Assembly: GCF_004360225.1 (NCBI RefSeq)
Contig: NZ_SNUA01000020.1
Span: 1 to 64,000 of the forward strand
Reading direction: 5' to 3'
Length of the DNA: 64,000 nt
Source of the DNA: Alcanivorax sp. 24
GTDB lineage: Bacteria > Pseudomonadota > Gammaproteobacteria > Pseudomonadales > Alcanivoracaceae
In this document: positions 36,672 through 46,011 of the stretch, piece after piece
Numbering within the stretch: position 1 is the first letter of the stretch
Layout: every line of letters begins with the position of its first letter
Position numbers and translations under genes: made by a program
The notes under the pieces: model-generated
What the model was told of the DNA's origin: nothing
Database searches by the model: none
The model's input: the letters and a program-made list of their open reading frames with translations, nothing else

Positions 36672-37357
36672 GCAACCAGTTACCCCTGGCCCTGCAGTTG
36701 CGTGAAGGGCACGATCTCGACAATTTCCAAGCCGGTGACAATGGCCTTGCCCTGGCCTCGGTGAAAGCCGCGGCTCAAGGCGAGGAGCGGCAGGTATTGC
36801 TGTGGGGCGGTGAGGGGCAGGGCAAGAGCCATCTGTTGGAAGGCGCGGTGCGCCACGCCCAGACGTTGGGCCGCCCCGCCTGTTTGCTGCCGGCCACGGA
36901 GCTGTTGCCGCTGGTTCCCGACGTCCTTGATGGCATGGAGCAGTTCGCTCTGCTGGCGTTGGACGATGTCGACCGTTTCGCCAGCCAGCCGCGCTGGGAA
37001 GAAGCGCTGTTCCATCTCTACAACCGCGTCATGGCCGGCGGCGGCGCGCTGCTGTTTACCGCGTCCGCCTCACCGGCGGCAACCGCCTGGCAACTGCCGG
37101 ATCTGGCCACGCGGCTGGCGGCGGGGCCGGTGATCCGGCTGCAGCCCCTGGATGAGCAGGCGCTTACGGAATTGGTGGTGCGACGCGCCGGTGAACGCGG
37201 CTTGCGCATCAATGGTGAGGCAGCCCGTTATCTGGCCATGCGCAGCGAGCGCTCGCCGGCGGCACTGCTGGAGCGATTGGCCACGCTGGATCATATGGCG
37301 CTGGCCCGTCAGCGCGCCCTGACCATCCCGTTCATCAAGGATGTTTTTGATTGGTGA
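36668..37357 (+). CDS. hda: DnaA inactivator Hda
   Basis: A 229-residue AAA+ protein related to the DnaA ATPase domain. With the DNA-loaded sliding clamp it stimulates hydrolysis of DnaA-bound ATP and prevents over-initiation. The N-terminal QLPLALQLRE segment contains the clamp-binding Q-L-x-L-x-L motif. Walker A is degenerate (GGEGQGKSHLL), Walker B is LLALDDVDR, and sensor regions follow. ATG 36668 overlaps the DUF2066 stop, so translation is coupled. Confidence 0.93.
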   Translation: MSNQLPLALQLREGHDLDNFQAGDNGLALASVKAAAQGEERQVLLWGGEGQGKSHLLEGAVRHAQTLGRPACLLPATELLPLVPDVLDGMEQFALLALDDVDRFASQPRWEEALFHLYNRVMAGGGALLFTASASPAATAWQLPDLATRLAAGPVIRLQPLDEQALTELVVRRAGERGLRINGEAARYLAMRSERSPAALLERLATLDHMALARQRALTIPFIKDVFDW

Positions 37358-37453
37358 CCCGGCGGGGATCCGTCTTTTTTCCTATACTACCGAAACAACA
37401 CCGAACACCCTCGCGTGATCTCGCGATCACCACCAAGTCGATAAGGAGACGCT

Positions 37454-38854
37454 ATGGATATCAGTTCCGGTTGGGATCTAGTCATCATCGGCAGTGGACC
37501 GGCGGGGGAGGCGGCGGCGATGCAGGCGGCCAAGGGCGGTTTGCGCGTTGCCATGATCGAGAGCCAGAACCGGGTCGGCGGTAACTGCACCCATTGGGGC
37601 ACGATCCCCTCCAAGGCGCTGCGTCACCAGGTGCGTCAGGTGATCCGTTCGCAACGCAATCCGTTGCTGCGCGGTCTGATCAATCCGCGCCAGGTGCAAT
37701 GGCAGGATCTGATCCGCCGCAGCGGGGAAGTGATCGACTCCCAGGTGCAGGTGCGTACCGACTTCTATATCCGTAACCGGGTACGTTTATTCTCCGGGCT
37801 CGGCTATATTCAGGGGCCGGGGGACGTCCGCGTGGACGATCCGGTGGGCCGCCAGTGGCTGTTGCGTACCCGCAATATTCTCATCGCCACCGGCTCGCGG
37901 CCCTATCATCCGGCGGACGTGGACTTCGATCATCCACGCATCTACGACTCCGACACCATCCTCAACATGGCGCATACGCCGCGCAACATCATCGTCTACG
38001 GCGCCGGGGTGATCGGTTGCGAGTACGCCTGCATGTTCACCGGCTTGGGCATGCGGGTGGATCTGGTCAATAACCGGCAGCATTTGCTGGATTTCCTCGA
38101 CACGGAAATTTCCGATGCGCTCAGCTATCACCTGCGTGACCAGGGCGCCACCATCCGTCACAGCGAGGAATACTCGCGGATCATCGCCGACGATGAAGGC
38201 GTGACGCTGGAGTTGCAGTCCGGCAAACGACTGCGCGCCGACGCGCTGCTGTGGTGCAACGGCCGTTCCGGTAACACCCAGGATCTGGGTATCGAGAATC
38301 TGGGGCTGGAAGCCAACAGTCGCGGTCAGTTGAGCGTGGATGAGCGCTACTGCACGGCGGCGGAGAACGTTTACGCGGTGGGGGACGTGGTGGGCTGGCC
38401 GTCCCTGGCCAGCGCCTCCTACGACCAGGGCCGCTTCTGTGCCGAAGGGATCGTCACCGGTGGACCGGTGAAGCAGGTGGAGAATGTTCCCACCGGTATT
38501 TACACCATCCCCGGCATCAGTTCGGTGGGGCAAACCGAACAGGAACTGACCGAATCAAAGGTGCCCTACGAAGTGGGGCAGGCGTTCTTCAAGAATCTGG
38601 CCCGGGCGCAGATCACTGGTGAGCGGGTTGGCATGCTGAAAATTCTGTTCCACCGCGAGACCCTGGCGGTGCTGGGAATTCATTGCTTCGGTTATCAGGC
38701 GATGGAAATAGTACACGTCGGGCAGGCGGTGATGCGTCAACCGGCGCCCAACAACACGCTGCATTATTTCGTTGACACCACTTTTAACTACCCCACCATG
38801 GCGGAAGCCTATCGGGTAGCGGCGATCAACGGGGTCAACCGGGTTAGGCGGTGA
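37454..38854 (+). CDS. sthA: Soluble pyridine nucleotide transhydrogenase
   Basis: A 466-residue FAD enzyme that exchanges reducing equivalents between NADPH and NAD+. The FAD motif is [15 protein letters not shown]. The redox-site region reads [17 protein letters not shown] and lacks the second redox cysteine of the related lipoamide dehydrogenases, which is the SthA signature. The second dinucleotide motif ([15 protein letters not shown]) and the dimerisation domain follow. RBS TAAGGAGA precedes the start. It is convergent with smrA. Confidence 0.95.
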   Translation: MDISSGWDLVIIGSGPAGEAAAMQAAKGGLRVAMIESQNRVGGNCTHWGTIPSKALRHQVRQVIRSQRNPLLRGLINPRQVQWQDLIRRSGEVIDSQVQVRTDFYIRNRVRLFSGLGYIQGPGDVRVDDPVGRQWLLRTRNILIATGSRPYHPADVDFDHPRIYDSDTILNMAHTPRNIIVYGAGVIGCEYACMFTGLGMRVDLVNNRQHLLDFLDTEISDALSYHLRDQGATIRHSEEYSRIIADDEGVTLELQSGKRLRADALLWCNGRSGNTQDLGIENLGLEANSRGQLSVDERYCTAAENVYAVGDVVGWPSLASASYDQGRFCAEGIVTGGPVKQVENVPTGIYTIPGISSVGQTEQELTESKVPYEVGQAFFKNLARAQITGERVGMLKILFHRETLAVLGIHCFGYQAMEIVHVGQAVMRQPAPNNTLHYFVDTTFNYPTMAEAYRVAAINGVNRVRR

Positions 38855-38894
38855 AACAGACCGGGCCTTCTTCTGGAGGGACATAAATTCGGAA

Positions 38895-38996
38895 GCCACT
38901 ACAAAGCCGCCGTGGGAAGCGGCCTTGGCCGCGAATGCCCCCGGGCCGTCGGCCATTCGCTTGCAAGCAAGCTTCCCACGGCGGCTTTGTAGCGGC
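38895..38996. repeat. REP-type inverted repeat between sthA and smrA
   Basis: Arms 38895-38920 and 38971-38996 match in inverted orientation at 25 of 26 positions (CTACAAAGCCGCCGTGGGAAGC type). The spacer contains the REP core CCATTCGCTTGCAAGC. The right arm touches the last base of the smrA stop codon. It may end both convergent transcripts. Confidence 0.8.
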
Positions 38997-39589
38997 TACC
39001 TCTGCGCGCGGCTGCGCTCGTAAAAAAACTCCCGGTTTTTCTGCCGCGCGTCGCCACTTTTTTTCAACAGCGCCAGGGTGACGCCAGCGCCGCCCTGATT
39101 CTGCGGGGCGCTGTGGAAGGCCAACACTTCCGGGTACTCGGCCAGCCAGTGCAGCACGTAGCTTTTCAGCAGCCCGGGGCGCTCGCTGTGCTGGCCCTTG
39201 CCATGGCTGATTTGCACGGTGCGTAACCCCTGGGTCTGAGCCTCCTGGAGAAAGCGGAATACCTGTTCGCGGGCATCGAGCAGACGAACCCGGTGCAGAT
39301 CCAGACGGGCCTGGGTTTCGTACTTGCCCAAACGCAATTTCCGGAACACCCCTTCCTGCACGCCGTTTTTCTTCTGGCCGACGATGTCGTGGGGGCCGGC
39401 CTCGGGAACATGTTCCGGCAAGGACAAGGGATTGCCGTCCTGGGCGGGGCGGGCGGTGGCGGCGGCGCGACGTTGCTGCTGGGCCAGGCTGGGGGGGTGA
39501 GGGCGGCTCAGGTGCACGCGGCCATCGTCCTTGAGCGGTGCCACACCGGTCATTTCTTTGCGAAACAGATCGTCGTCATGGTCGTTCAT
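38996..39589 (-). CDS. smrA: Smr-domain DNA endonuclease (SmrA-like)
   Basis: A 197-residue protein with a C-terminal Smr (small MutS-related) domain. LDLHRVRLLDAREQVFRFLQEAQ carries the LDLHG-like motif, and VQISHGKGQHS is the H-G-x-G motif with the nicking-endonuclease residues. The N-terminal ~90 residues are charged and low-complexity (HPPSLAQQQRRAAATARPAQ). SmrA proteins are nicking endonucleases or RNA-interacting factors. ATG 39589 follows CCGGAGGG. Confidence 0.88.
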   Translation of the reverse strand: MNDHDDDLFRKEMTGVAPLKDDGRVHLSRPHPPSLAQQQRRAAATARPAQDGNPLSLPEHVPEAGPHDIVGQKKNGVQEGVFRKLRLGKYETQARLDLHRVRLLDAREQVFRFLQEAQTQGLRTVQISHGKGQHSERPGLLKSYVLHWLAEYPEVLAFHSAPQNQGGAGVTLALLKKSGDARQKNREFFYERSRAQR

Positions 39590-39708
39590 GGCACCCTCCG
39601 GACACGGCACTTTATTGGGATAGTACACAAAGTATGAGGGGCATGGCAGCGGCCCGATGGTCGTCAATACCGGGGCGCGGAGGGGGAACTCGGAAAAAAG
39701 CACCACAG

Positions 39709-39728
39709 GGGGTATGCGAGCATACCCC
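39709..39728 (-). terminator. Hairpin after the small basic protein gene
   Basis: GGGGTATG and CATACCCC (8 bp) flank a 4-base loop just downstream (minus strand) of the small gene ending at 39753. A TTTTTT tract lies 12 bases beyond the stem, so this is a weak or imperfect terminator. Confidence 0.4.
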
Positions 39729-39752
39729 TTGAGGACCGGGAGAAAAGGTCGA

Positions 39753-39920
39753 TCAGTGCGAGGGACGCGGCGGTCGGGGGCGACCGGGGGCTTCCGCGGC
39801 CTCGTCATCGGTTTGATGACGATGCTTCTTGGCGTCCCGCTTGCGACGTTCCTTCGCTACCCGACTATGCTCTTCTTGCCATTCTTTGGCGTCGTAGTCA
39901 TCAAAGTGGCGACGACTCAT
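39753..39920 (-). CDS. Small highly charged hypothetical protein
   Basis: A 55-residue hydrophilic protein, MSRRHFDDYDAKEWQEEHSR onward, with a Lys/Arg/Glu-rich helix and a Pro/Arg-rich tail. ATG 39920 has a GAGAG stretch upstream. No family is recognised. The composition is unlike a random antisense reading and resembles small charged proteins in Pseudomonas-type genomes, but coding status is not certain. Confidence 0.5.
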   Translation of the reverse strand: MSRRHFDDYDAKEWQEEHSRVAKERRKRDAKKHRHQTDDEAAEAPGRPRPPRPSH

Positions 39921-40065
39921 GTTCTGTACTCTCAAAAAAGATCCGTAATACAAAAGGCGCGTGATAACAGGCGCGACCAGCTCGCATTCCCTGTGTATCA
40001 ACGACTATATATCACTGAACCCGGCGGCGGAGAAGAGGCGCAACGCAATATTCATACGATCCTGT

Positions 40066-40845
40066 TCATACCGCCCGGGGAGCGGTATCGGGTTCCTGGT
40101 AGGCGTAATCCAGGTATTCCAGGATCGAAGCCGATTCATAACGCTCCTCGCCAGTATTCGGGTCCACCAGATAGGGAATCGCCACCATATCGGTGATGGT
40201 GATCAGACGTTGGCGGTTGCGCTGGCTGGGCCGGTAATTCAGGTTCAAACGGTCACGTACCGCCGGCAGCACCCAGTCCATCCACTGGTCCCGGCCGCAC
40301 TGCCGGATCAGATACGGCAGTTGCATCTCGCACAGCCGTTCCCGCACCAGGCGGGCGAACGGGCTGGCCTCGAAGGAATACAGTTCCAGAGGCCGTTCCG
40401 CCAGGCCCGCGGGGCGGGCGCGCAGCCCTCGGCGGCCACGGGGCACCGACGCGGTGAACGATGACACCAGCCGCAAGCGGGAAGCCAGTCCGCGGCCGGG
40501 GGGCAGGCGGTCGCCATATTCCCGGTGCAGGTAATCGATAATGTCCCCGGATTCATAGAGCGCCGCTCCTGTGTTCGGATCCATCAGGAACGGGAAGCGG
40601 GTCTGTCCACCGAGATTTTCCACTAGAGGCCGGTAACGGCTGCCGCCCTTGGGGCAAGGGAAAATCAGCACATCCAGATCCAGCTCGGTAAGCGTTTCAC
40701 GCACCAACCGGCAATAGGGGCAGGCTTCGATGTCGTACAATTCCAAAGGCTCTTCCGGCTGCCTGTCACGCGGGCGGGTGGCGATGCCCCGGCCATTTTG
40801 CGCGGCGCTGGAAGCCAGTGAGCGGGCGATATCCAGATATGACAT
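40066..40845 (-). CDS. Tandem glutathione S-transferase N-terminal (thioredoxin-fold) domain protein
   Basis: A 259-residue protein made of two GST-N/glutaredoxin-like domains. The first (about 33-112) has a redox motif ACPYC (Cys42, Cys45). The second (about 150-250) has the same layout but reads SPFA (161-164), so its cysteines are gone. Both contain the cis-Pro region (RFPFLMDPNTG and AIPYLVDPNTG) and a D-I-I/S-I-L-E-Y-L helix. No GST C-terminal helical domain is present. It probably handles glutathione or thiols in the cytoplasm. Strong RBS AAGGAGGAG. It follows sodA on the same strand, with a hairpin between. Confidence 0.85.
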   Translation of the reverse strand: MSYLDIARSLASSAAQNGRGIATRPRDRQPEEPLELYDIEACPYCRLVRETLTELDLDVLIFPCPKGGSRYRPLVENLGGQTRFPFLMDPNTGAALYESGDIIDYLHREYGDRLPPGRGLASRLRLVSSFTASVPRGRRGLRARPAGLAERPLELYSFEASPFARLVRERLCEMQLPYLIRQCGRDQWMDWVLPAVRDRLNLNYRPSQRNRQRLITITDMVAIPYLVDPNTGEERYESASILEYLDYAYQEPDTAPRAV

Positions 40846-40900
40846 AAGGCTCCTCCTTGTTCCGCTCTACCTTGACCATGGCGCCGTGCCGGAACAATGG

Positions 40901-40944
40901 CCCTGGCGCCGGTAAGATCATGAACCGGCTCCAAGGCGCCAGGG
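40901..40944 (-). terminator. Inverted repeat between sodA and the GST-N gene
   Basis: CCCTGGCGCC (40901-40910) and GGCGCCAGGG (40935-40944) are perfect 10-bp arms with a 24-base spacer, immediately after the sodA stop on the minus strand. No T-tract follows. It could be an attenuator or mRNA-stabilising hairpin. Confidence 0.4.
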
Positions 40945-40956
40945 GCGATGCCGCCG

Positions 40957-41592
40957 TCAGGCCGACTTTTGCCGCGATACTTGCGCCAGCGCATCTTCGT
41001 ACAGGCGGTTCACGTAGGGCCAGTTGACCACCTTCCACCAGGCGTCGATGTAGTCCGGGCGCTTGTTCATGTAGGTGAGATAGTAAGCGTGCTCCCACAC
41101 GTCGCAACCCAGAATCGGCGTGCCGCGCACCTCGGCGGTGTCCATCAGCGGATTGTCCTGGTTACCGGTGGAGCTGATCGCCAGATCGCCGTTCGCGGTA
41201 ACCGAGAGCCAGGCGAAACCGGAGCCGAACTGGGTGATGCCGGCGTTGGCGAAAGCCGTCTTGAATTCATCGAAGGAACCGTACTTGGCCAGCAGAGCGT
41301 CCGCCAGCGGACCCACCGGATCGCCGCCGCCATCCGGCGACATCACGTTCCAATACAGGGTGTGGTTGTAATAGCCGCCGCCGTTGTTGCGCACCGCCGG
41401 CGCGTGCCGGGAGATGTGGGCGAAAATGGTCTCCATCGGCTGCTGTTCCAGATCGGTGCCGCTGATGGCGGTGATGAACTTGTCGTAGTAAGTGCGATGG
41501 TGCCGGGTATGGTGTACGCGCATGGTGGTCTCGTCGATCACCGGTTCCAAGGCGTCGTAAGCGTACGGTAAGTCCGAAAACTCATGAATCAT
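40957..41592 (-). CDS. sodA: Superoxide dismutase (Mn/Fe family, SodA-like)
   Basis: A 211-residue cytoplasmic enzyme that converts superoxide to hydrogen peroxide and oxygen. The metal ligands are His27, His77 (GGGYYNHTLYW), Asp164 and His168 (DVWEHAYY). The glycine-rich GGG before the second His is more like Mn-type than Fe-type enzymes, but metal choice cannot be fixed from sequence. The start lies inside the last codons of the upstream gene (11-base overlap), as in the iron-regulated fumC-orfX-sodA cluster of Pseudomonas. Confidence 0.95.
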   Translation of the reverse strand: MIHEFSDLPYAYDALEPVIDETTMRVHHTRHHRTYYDKFITAISGTDLEQQPMETIFAHISRHAPAVRNNGGGYYNHTLYWNVMSPDGGGDPVGPLADALLAKYGSFDEFKTAFANAGITQFGSGFAWLSVTANGDLAISSTGNQDNPLMDTAEVRGTPILGCDVWEHAYYLTYMNKRPDYIDAWWKVVNWPYVNRLYEDALAQVSRQKSA

Positions 41593-42016
41593 GGTAACTA
41601 TCCTCTAACGTTAAAAGACGTGTGGCGTCCTCCAGTGCCCGCCGCTGATGTGGCTCGAGCAATCCGACGCCGGATTGGTGCAAAGCCAGTAACCGCATTC
41701 TCAGCCGGCCGAACTCGCCCAGCGCGCAGCCGCCGGCACCTCGCGACATCTGATCGTTCACCCAGACCGCCAGATTCAAGCAGCCCTCCAGCAGAACATC
41801 CCGGATCCGCTCCGGTTGTTCGCGCCGGGCGTGGGTATCGGCGAGGTTCTGAATGGCGATGGAATACAAGATCAGGGCGTCGGTGTCGGCGGGGCGCCGG
41901 CATTGAAGGGCGGTTGCCAGAGCGCTGATGGCCTGGCGGTAGCGGTCCTGAGCTTCGGCGTAGCGTTGCGTGGCGAAGGCTTCGTTACCTAGCCGGAGCA
42001 GGGCTTTGCTGTCCAT
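41582..42016 (-). CDS. OrfX-like protein upstream of sodA
   Basis: A 144-residue alpha-helical protein with a TPR-like N-terminus (ALLRLGNEAFATQRYAEAQDRYRQAISAL). In position and character it corresponds to the orfX gene that precedes sodA in Pseudomonas aeruginosa; the function is not known. Its end overlaps sodA. A Fur-like box lies 4 bases upstream of the ATG, so the pair should be induced in iron starvation. fumC, the usual third member, is not present here. Confidence 0.78.
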   Translation of the reverse strand: MDSKALLRLGNEAFATQRYAEAQDRYRQAISALATALQCRRPADTDALILYSIAIQNLADTHARREQPERIRDVLLEGCLNLAVWVNDQMSRGAGGCALGEFGRLRMRLLALHQSGVGLLEPHQRRALEDATRLLTLEDSYHDS

Positions 42017-42019
42017 TGC

Positions 42020-42038
42020 GATAATCGTAATGCGAATT
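42020..42038 (-). promoter_or_regulatory. Fur-box-like site upstream of orfX-sodA
   Basis: GATAATCGTAATGCGAATT agrees with the 19-base Fur consensus GATAATGATAATCATTATC at 12 positions, including the full left hexamer. It lies just ahead of the orfX start codon, in an AT-rich stretch, and fits iron repression of an Mn-type SOD operon. Confidence 0.6.
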
Positions 42039-42161
42039 ACTTTTATTTAAAAGAAGGAAAAGAATCAGAATGCTGTCTTTTTCGCTCAGTATCCGTGATC
42101 GCTCCCGTCATTGTGGCCATTCCGGCCCTCGGGCACTCTGTTGGCCTCAATATCTGTTCAC

Positions 42162-42180
42162 CTCAATAATTATCGTTACC
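42162..42180. promoter_or_regulatory. Second Fur-like site upstream of the thiolase gene
   Basis: Read on the minus strand, GGTAACGATAATTATTGAG matches the Fur consensus at 13 of 19 positions, including the GATAAT core. It lies 48 bases ahead of the thiolase start and 146 bases from orfX. It could serve either divergent gene or be fortuitous. Confidence 0.4.
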
Positions 42181-42228
42181 CCGGAACGCCGAGCCTGCTC
42201 AGGCCGCGAGGGCGAGAGGAACGCTTAC

Positions 42229-43440
42229 ATGACCGAAGCCTATATTTACGATGCCATCCGCACCCCCCGTGGGCGTGGCAAGAAGGATGGCTCCCTGCAT
42301 ACCGTCAAACCTCTGGATCTGGTGGTGGGGTTGATTGGTGAATTGCGCGATCGTTTCCCCAATATGGACGTCAACCGCATCGACGATGTGTTGCTCGGCG
42401 TGGTCTCGCCGGTGGGGGATCAGGGAGCCTGTATCGCCAAGACCGCGGCCCTGGCCGCCGGTCTGCCGGAAACGGTGGCGGGCTATCAACTGAACCGGTT
42501 TTGTGCGTCCGGCCTGGAAGCGGTCAACACGGCGGCCCAGAAAGTGGCGTCCGGTTGGGATGATCTGGTTCTGGCCGGCGGTGTTGAAGCGATGAGCCGG
42601 GTGCCGATGGGCTCCGATGGCGGTGCCTGGGCCATGGACCCGATCACCAACTACGAAACCGGTTTCGTGCCTCAGGGCATCGGCGCCGATCTGATCGCCA
42701 CCATCGAAGGCTTCTCCCGCCGCGATGTGGACGAATTCGCCGCCGAGTCCCAGGCCCGTGCCGCCAATGCCTGGGAAAAAGGCTATTTCCGGCGCTCCGT
42801 GGTGCCGGTGAAGGACCGCAACGGCCTGGTGGTGTTGGATCGGGACGAGCACGTGCGCGCCGGCACCACCGCCGATGTGCTTGGCAACTTGAATCCGTCG
42901 TTTGCCGTCATGGGCGAAATGGGCGGCTTCGACGCCGTGGCGCTGCAGAAATACCACTGGGTCGAGAAGATCGATCACGTGCACACCGGGGGCAACTCCT
43001 CCGGCATTGTCGATGGCGCTTCCCTGGTGGCCATCGGTAACGCCCAGGTGGGCAAGGACTGCGGCATGACGCCGCGGGGGAGGGTGGTGGCCACCGCCAT
43101 CAGCGGCGCTGATCCCACCATCATGCTCACCGGTCCGGCGCCGGCCTGCCGCAAGGTGCTGAAGAAAGCCGGCATGACCATCGACCAGATCGACCTGGTG
43201 GAAATCAACGAGGCCTTCGCTTCCGTGGCCATGCGTTTCATGAAGGACATGGGCCTCAGCCATGACAAAGTGAACGTCAACGGCGGCGCCATTGCCATGG
43301 GTCACCCGCTGGGCGCCACCGGCGCCATGATTCTGGGCACCGTGCTGGATGAGCTGGAACGCCGTGACCAGAAATACGGACTGTGCACCCTCTGCGTGGG
43401 CGGTGGCATGGGGATCGCCACCATCATCGAGCGCCTGTGA
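42229..43440 (+). CDS. Acetyl-CoA C-acyltransferase (thiolase) of a fatty-acid oxidation pair
   Basis: A 403-residue thiolase that cleaves 3-ketoacyl-CoA with CoA. The nucleophilic Cys92 is in [10 protein letters not shown]. The second-domain motifs are [26 protein letters not shown] (His) and [10 protein letters not shown] (second Cys). ATG 42229 follows GAGAGGA; an in-frame extension of 53 codons upstream lacks family sequence. The FadB-like gene starts 22 bases downstream, so the two probably form a beta-oxidation operon (FadI/FadJ- or FadA/FadB-like, in reverse order to E. coli fadBA). Confidence 0.94.
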   Translation: MTEAYIYDAIRTPRGRGKKDGSLHTVKPLDLVVGLIGELRDRFPNMDVNRIDDVLLGVVSPVGDQGACIAKTAALAAGLPETVAGYQLNRFCASGLEAVNTAAQKVASGWDDLVLAGGVEAMSRVPMGSDGGAWAMDPITNYETGFVPQGIGADLIATIEGFSRRDVDEFAAESQARAANAWEKGYFRRSVVPVKDRNGLVVLDRDEHVRAGTTADVLGNLNPSFAVMGEMGGFDAVALQKYHWVEKIDHVHTGGNSSGIVDGASLVAIGNAQVGKDCGMTPRGRVVATAISGADPTIMLTGPAPACRKVLKKAGMTIDQIDLVEINEAFASVAMRFMKDMGLSHDKVNVNGGAIAMGHPLGATGAMILGTVLDELERRDQKYGLCTLCVGGGMGIATIIERL

Positions 43441-43462
43441 GCCGGACGGGGAGAAACGAATC

Positions 43463-45643
43463 ATGAATGAGAAAGCTGTTAGCGATAAAGAAAGCACCAT
43501 CCGCTGGGAACAGGACGCCGACAATATCGTCACCCTGGTCCTGGACGATCCCAAGCAATCCGCCAATACCATGAACGAGCGCTACATGCGCTCCATGGCG
43601 GCCACCGTGGAACGGCTGGAAAAAGAAAAGGACAACATTGCCGGGGTGATCATTACCTCGGCCAAGAGCACCTTCTTTGCCGGCGGCGACCTTAACGACC
43701 TGATCCAGGTAACGCCGGAGCGGGCGGCGGAATTCTCCGCCGGTGTGGAAACCGCCAAGGCGCAGCTGCGCACCCTGGAAACCCTGGGAATTCCGGTGGT
43801 GGCCGCGTTGAACGGCACCGCCCTGGGCGGCGGTCTGGAAATCGCTCTGTCCTGTCATCGCCGTATCGCGCTGAACAATCCGAAAGCGGTGTTCGGTCTG
43901 CCGGAAGTCACCCTTGGGCTGTTGCCCGGTGGCGGCGGTGTGGTACGCACCGTGCGCATGCTGGGGATTCAGAACGCTCTGATGCAGGTCCTGCTGCAAG
44001 GCCAGCGCCACAAGGTGGACAAAGCCAAGGCGCTGGGTCTTGTCGACGAAGTCGTGGATACCCCGGAAGCGATGCTGGAACAGGCCCGTGCCTGGATCAA
44101 AGCCAACCCCAAGGCCAAACAGCCCTGGGACGAGAAGGGCTACAAGATTCCCGGCGGTTCGCCGAGCCACCCCGGTTTCGCGCAGAACCTGCCGGCGTTC
44201 CCGGCTAATCTGCGCAAACAGCTCAAAGGGGCCAATTATCCGGCGCCGCGCAATATTCTGGCGGCGGCGGTGGAAGGGGCCCAGGTGGACTTCGACAACG
44301 CCATCAAGATCGAGGGCCGCTACTTCGTCGAGCTGGCCTGTGGTCAGGTGGCGAAGAACATGACCACCGCTTTCTTCTTCAATCTGCAGGCGATCAACGC
44401 CGGCGCCAGCCGTCCCAAGGACGTGCCGAAATACAAAGCCCGGAAAGTGGCGGTGCTCGGCGCCGGCATGATGGGCGCGGGGATCGCCTACGTCACTGCC
44501 CGCTCCGGTGCCGAGGTGGTGCTCAAGGACGTCTCCCTGGAGAACGCGGAGAAAGGCAAGGCGTACTCCGGGAAGCTGCTGGACAAGGCGGTATCCAAGG
44601 GCCGGATGAGCAAGGAAAAGAAAGAGGAGATTCTTGCCCGTATCACCCCCTCCGCCAATGTTGACGATCTGCAAGGCGTGGACTTCGTCGTCGAAGCCGT
44701 GTTTGAAAACACCGACCTGAAGCACAAGGTGTTCCAGGAGATCGAGGACGTGGTCAACGCGGACGCGGTACTGGGCTCCAACACCTCAACGCTGCCGATC
44801 ACCGGCCTGGCGGAAGGCGTGAAGAAACAGGACAACTTTATCGGCATCCATTTCTTCAGCCCGGTGGACAAAATGCCGCTGGTGGAAATCATCCGTGGTG
44901 AGAACACCAGTGATGAAGTGCTGGCGAAGGTGTTCGACTACACATTGCAAATCAACAAGACGCCGATCGTGGTCAATGATTCCCGTGGTTTCTTCACCAG
45001 CCGGGTGATCGGCACCTTCATCAACGAGGCCATCGCCATGGTGGGTGAAGGGCAGAACGCCAACTCCATCGAGCAGGCCGCTACTCAGGCCGGCTATCCG
45101 GTGGGCGCGCTCAAACTGATCGATGAGATCAACATGAAGCTGTCCCTGAAGATCGCCGGTGAGTACAAGCAGGCCACCGAAGCCCAGGGTAACAGCCCGC
45201 AAGCCCATCCCGCGCTGGCGGTGATGGAAAAAATGGTCAACCAACTGGAACGCCCCGGCAAGCTGGATGGCAAGGGCTTTTACGATTATCCGGAAAATGG
45301 CAAGGCGCGCCTCTGGGCAGGCCTGAAGGAACAGTTCCCGGCCCGTGAAGCAATTCCATTCAAGGATATGCAGGAGCGGATGCTGTTCGCCGAAGCCCTG
45401 GAAACGGTCAAGTGCTTCCAGGAAGGGGTGATCGAGTCCGTTGGCGATACCAACATTGGTTCCATCTTCGGTATCGGTTTCCCGGCCTGGTCCGGCGGTG
45501 TGGTGCAGTATATGAACCAGTACGAGGGTGGCCTGCGCGGCTTCGTGGCCCGTGCCGAGGAACTGGCCGACCGCTACGGGGAGCGTTTCAATCCGCCGCC
45601 GCTGCTGGTGGAAAAAGCAGAGAAAGGCGAGATTTTCAAATAG
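43463..45643 (+). CDS. Multifunctional enoyl-CoA hydratase / 3-hydroxyacyl-CoA dehydrogenase
   Basis: A 726-residue fatty-acid oxidation protein. The N-terminal crotonase domain (~1-300) has the oxyanion loop FFAGGDLNDL, NGTALGGGLEIALSCHRR and FGLPEVTLGLLPGGGG. The dehydrogenase part starts near residue 325 with KVAVLGAGMMGAGIAYVTA and FFSPVDKMPLVEIIRG. The length and order match FadB/FadJ-type alpha subunits. A strong terminator follows. Together with the thiolase it completes the hydration, dehydrogenation and cleavage steps of beta-oxidation. Confidence 0.94.
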   Translation: MNEKAVSDKESTIRWEQDADNIVTLVLDDPKQSANTMNERYMRSMAATVERLEKEKDNIAGVIITSAKSTFFAGGDLNDLIQVTPERAAEFSAGVETAKAQLRTLETLGIPVVAALNGTALGGGLEIALSCHRRIALNNPKAVFGLPEVTLGLLPGGGGVVRTVRMLGIQNALMQVLLQGQRHKVDKAKALGLVDEVVDTPEAMLEQARAWIKANPKAKQPWDEKGYKIPGGSPSHPGFAQNLPAFPANLRKQLKGANYPAPRNILAAAVEGAQVDFDNAIKIEGRYFVELACGQVAKNMTTAFFFNLQAINAGASRPKDVPKYKARKVAVLGAGMMGAGIAYVTARSGAEVVLKDVSLENAEKGKAYSGKLLDKAVSKGRMSKEKKEEILARITPSANVDDLQGVDFVVEAVFENTDLKHKVFQEIEDVVNADAVLGSNTSTLPITGLAEGVKKQDNFIGIHFFSPVDKMPLVEIIRGENTSDEVLAKVFDYTLQINKTPIVVNDSRGFFTSRVIGTFINEAIAMVGEGQNANSIEQAATQAGYPVGALKLIDEINMKLSLKIAGEYKQATEAQGNSPQAHPALAVMEKMVNQLERPGKLDGKGFYDYPENGKARLWAGLKEQFPAREAIPFKDMQERMLFAEALETVKCFQEGVIESVGDTNIGSIFGIGFPAWSGGVVQYMNQYEGGLRGFVARAEELADRYGERFNPPPLLVEKAEKGEIFK

Positions 45644-45668
45644 CCAGCGGCTTTCGTTGGAACCGCCG

Positions 45669-45698
45669 AAGCCCGGGCCGTTTGGCCCGGGCTTTTTT
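45669..45698 (+). terminator. Rho-independent terminator of the thiolase/FadB-like operon
   Basis: AAGCCCGGGCC (45669-45679) pairs perfectly with GGCCCGGGCTT (45684-45694) around a GTTT loop and leads into a run of six Ts. It lies 26 bases after the stop codon. Confidence 0.92.
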
Positions 45699-45700
45699 AT

Positions 45701-46011
45701 GGTTCATCGCGGTTTGGAGGGAAACCGTATTGCCTTCCATCAGGGACAGCGTAACACGGCTACGCTTCGAGGTGAGGGGCTGGCATGCAAGGGCCACGAA
45801 GCCGCTGTGGGAAGCTTGCTGGCAAGCGAATGGGCTCCTGGAAAGAGATTCGCTTGCCAGCAATCTCCCACAGTGGCGCTGTAGTCACCTCCGAGTTTGG
45901 GTCTCCAAGGCCAGCAAAGGCATAACACACCTTCGCTATGGGTTCCTGGGTCCCCTCTTGGCCCGTGGCGCCCCGGCTGAAGCGAGACTTCCCGCTAAAG
46001 TGCGATGAACC
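45701..46011. repeat. GGTTCATCGC-family element, 311 bp, inserted at a terminator T-tract
   Basis: The ends are GGTTCATCGC (45701-45710) and GCGATGAACC (46002-46011). The flanks TTTTTTAT (45693-45700) and TTTTTCAT (46012-46019) match at 7 of 8 bases, like a duplicated target. Blocks CATCAGGGACAGCGTA and CGCTTCGAGGTGAGGGGCTGG are shared with the 214-bp element at 24700. It also contains a REP doublet. No reading frame of interest is present, so it would be non-autonomous. Confidence 0.7.
45798..45885. repeat. REP doublet nested in the TIR-bounded element
   Basis: The left arm GAAGCCGCTGTGGGAAGCTT runs on to GCTGGCAAGCGAAT. The right arm ATTCGCTTGCCAGC continues to TCCCACAGTGGCGCTGTAG, its imperfect inverse. 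It is the same family as the doublets near 14.9, 32.3 and 63.4 kb. Confidence 0.75.
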
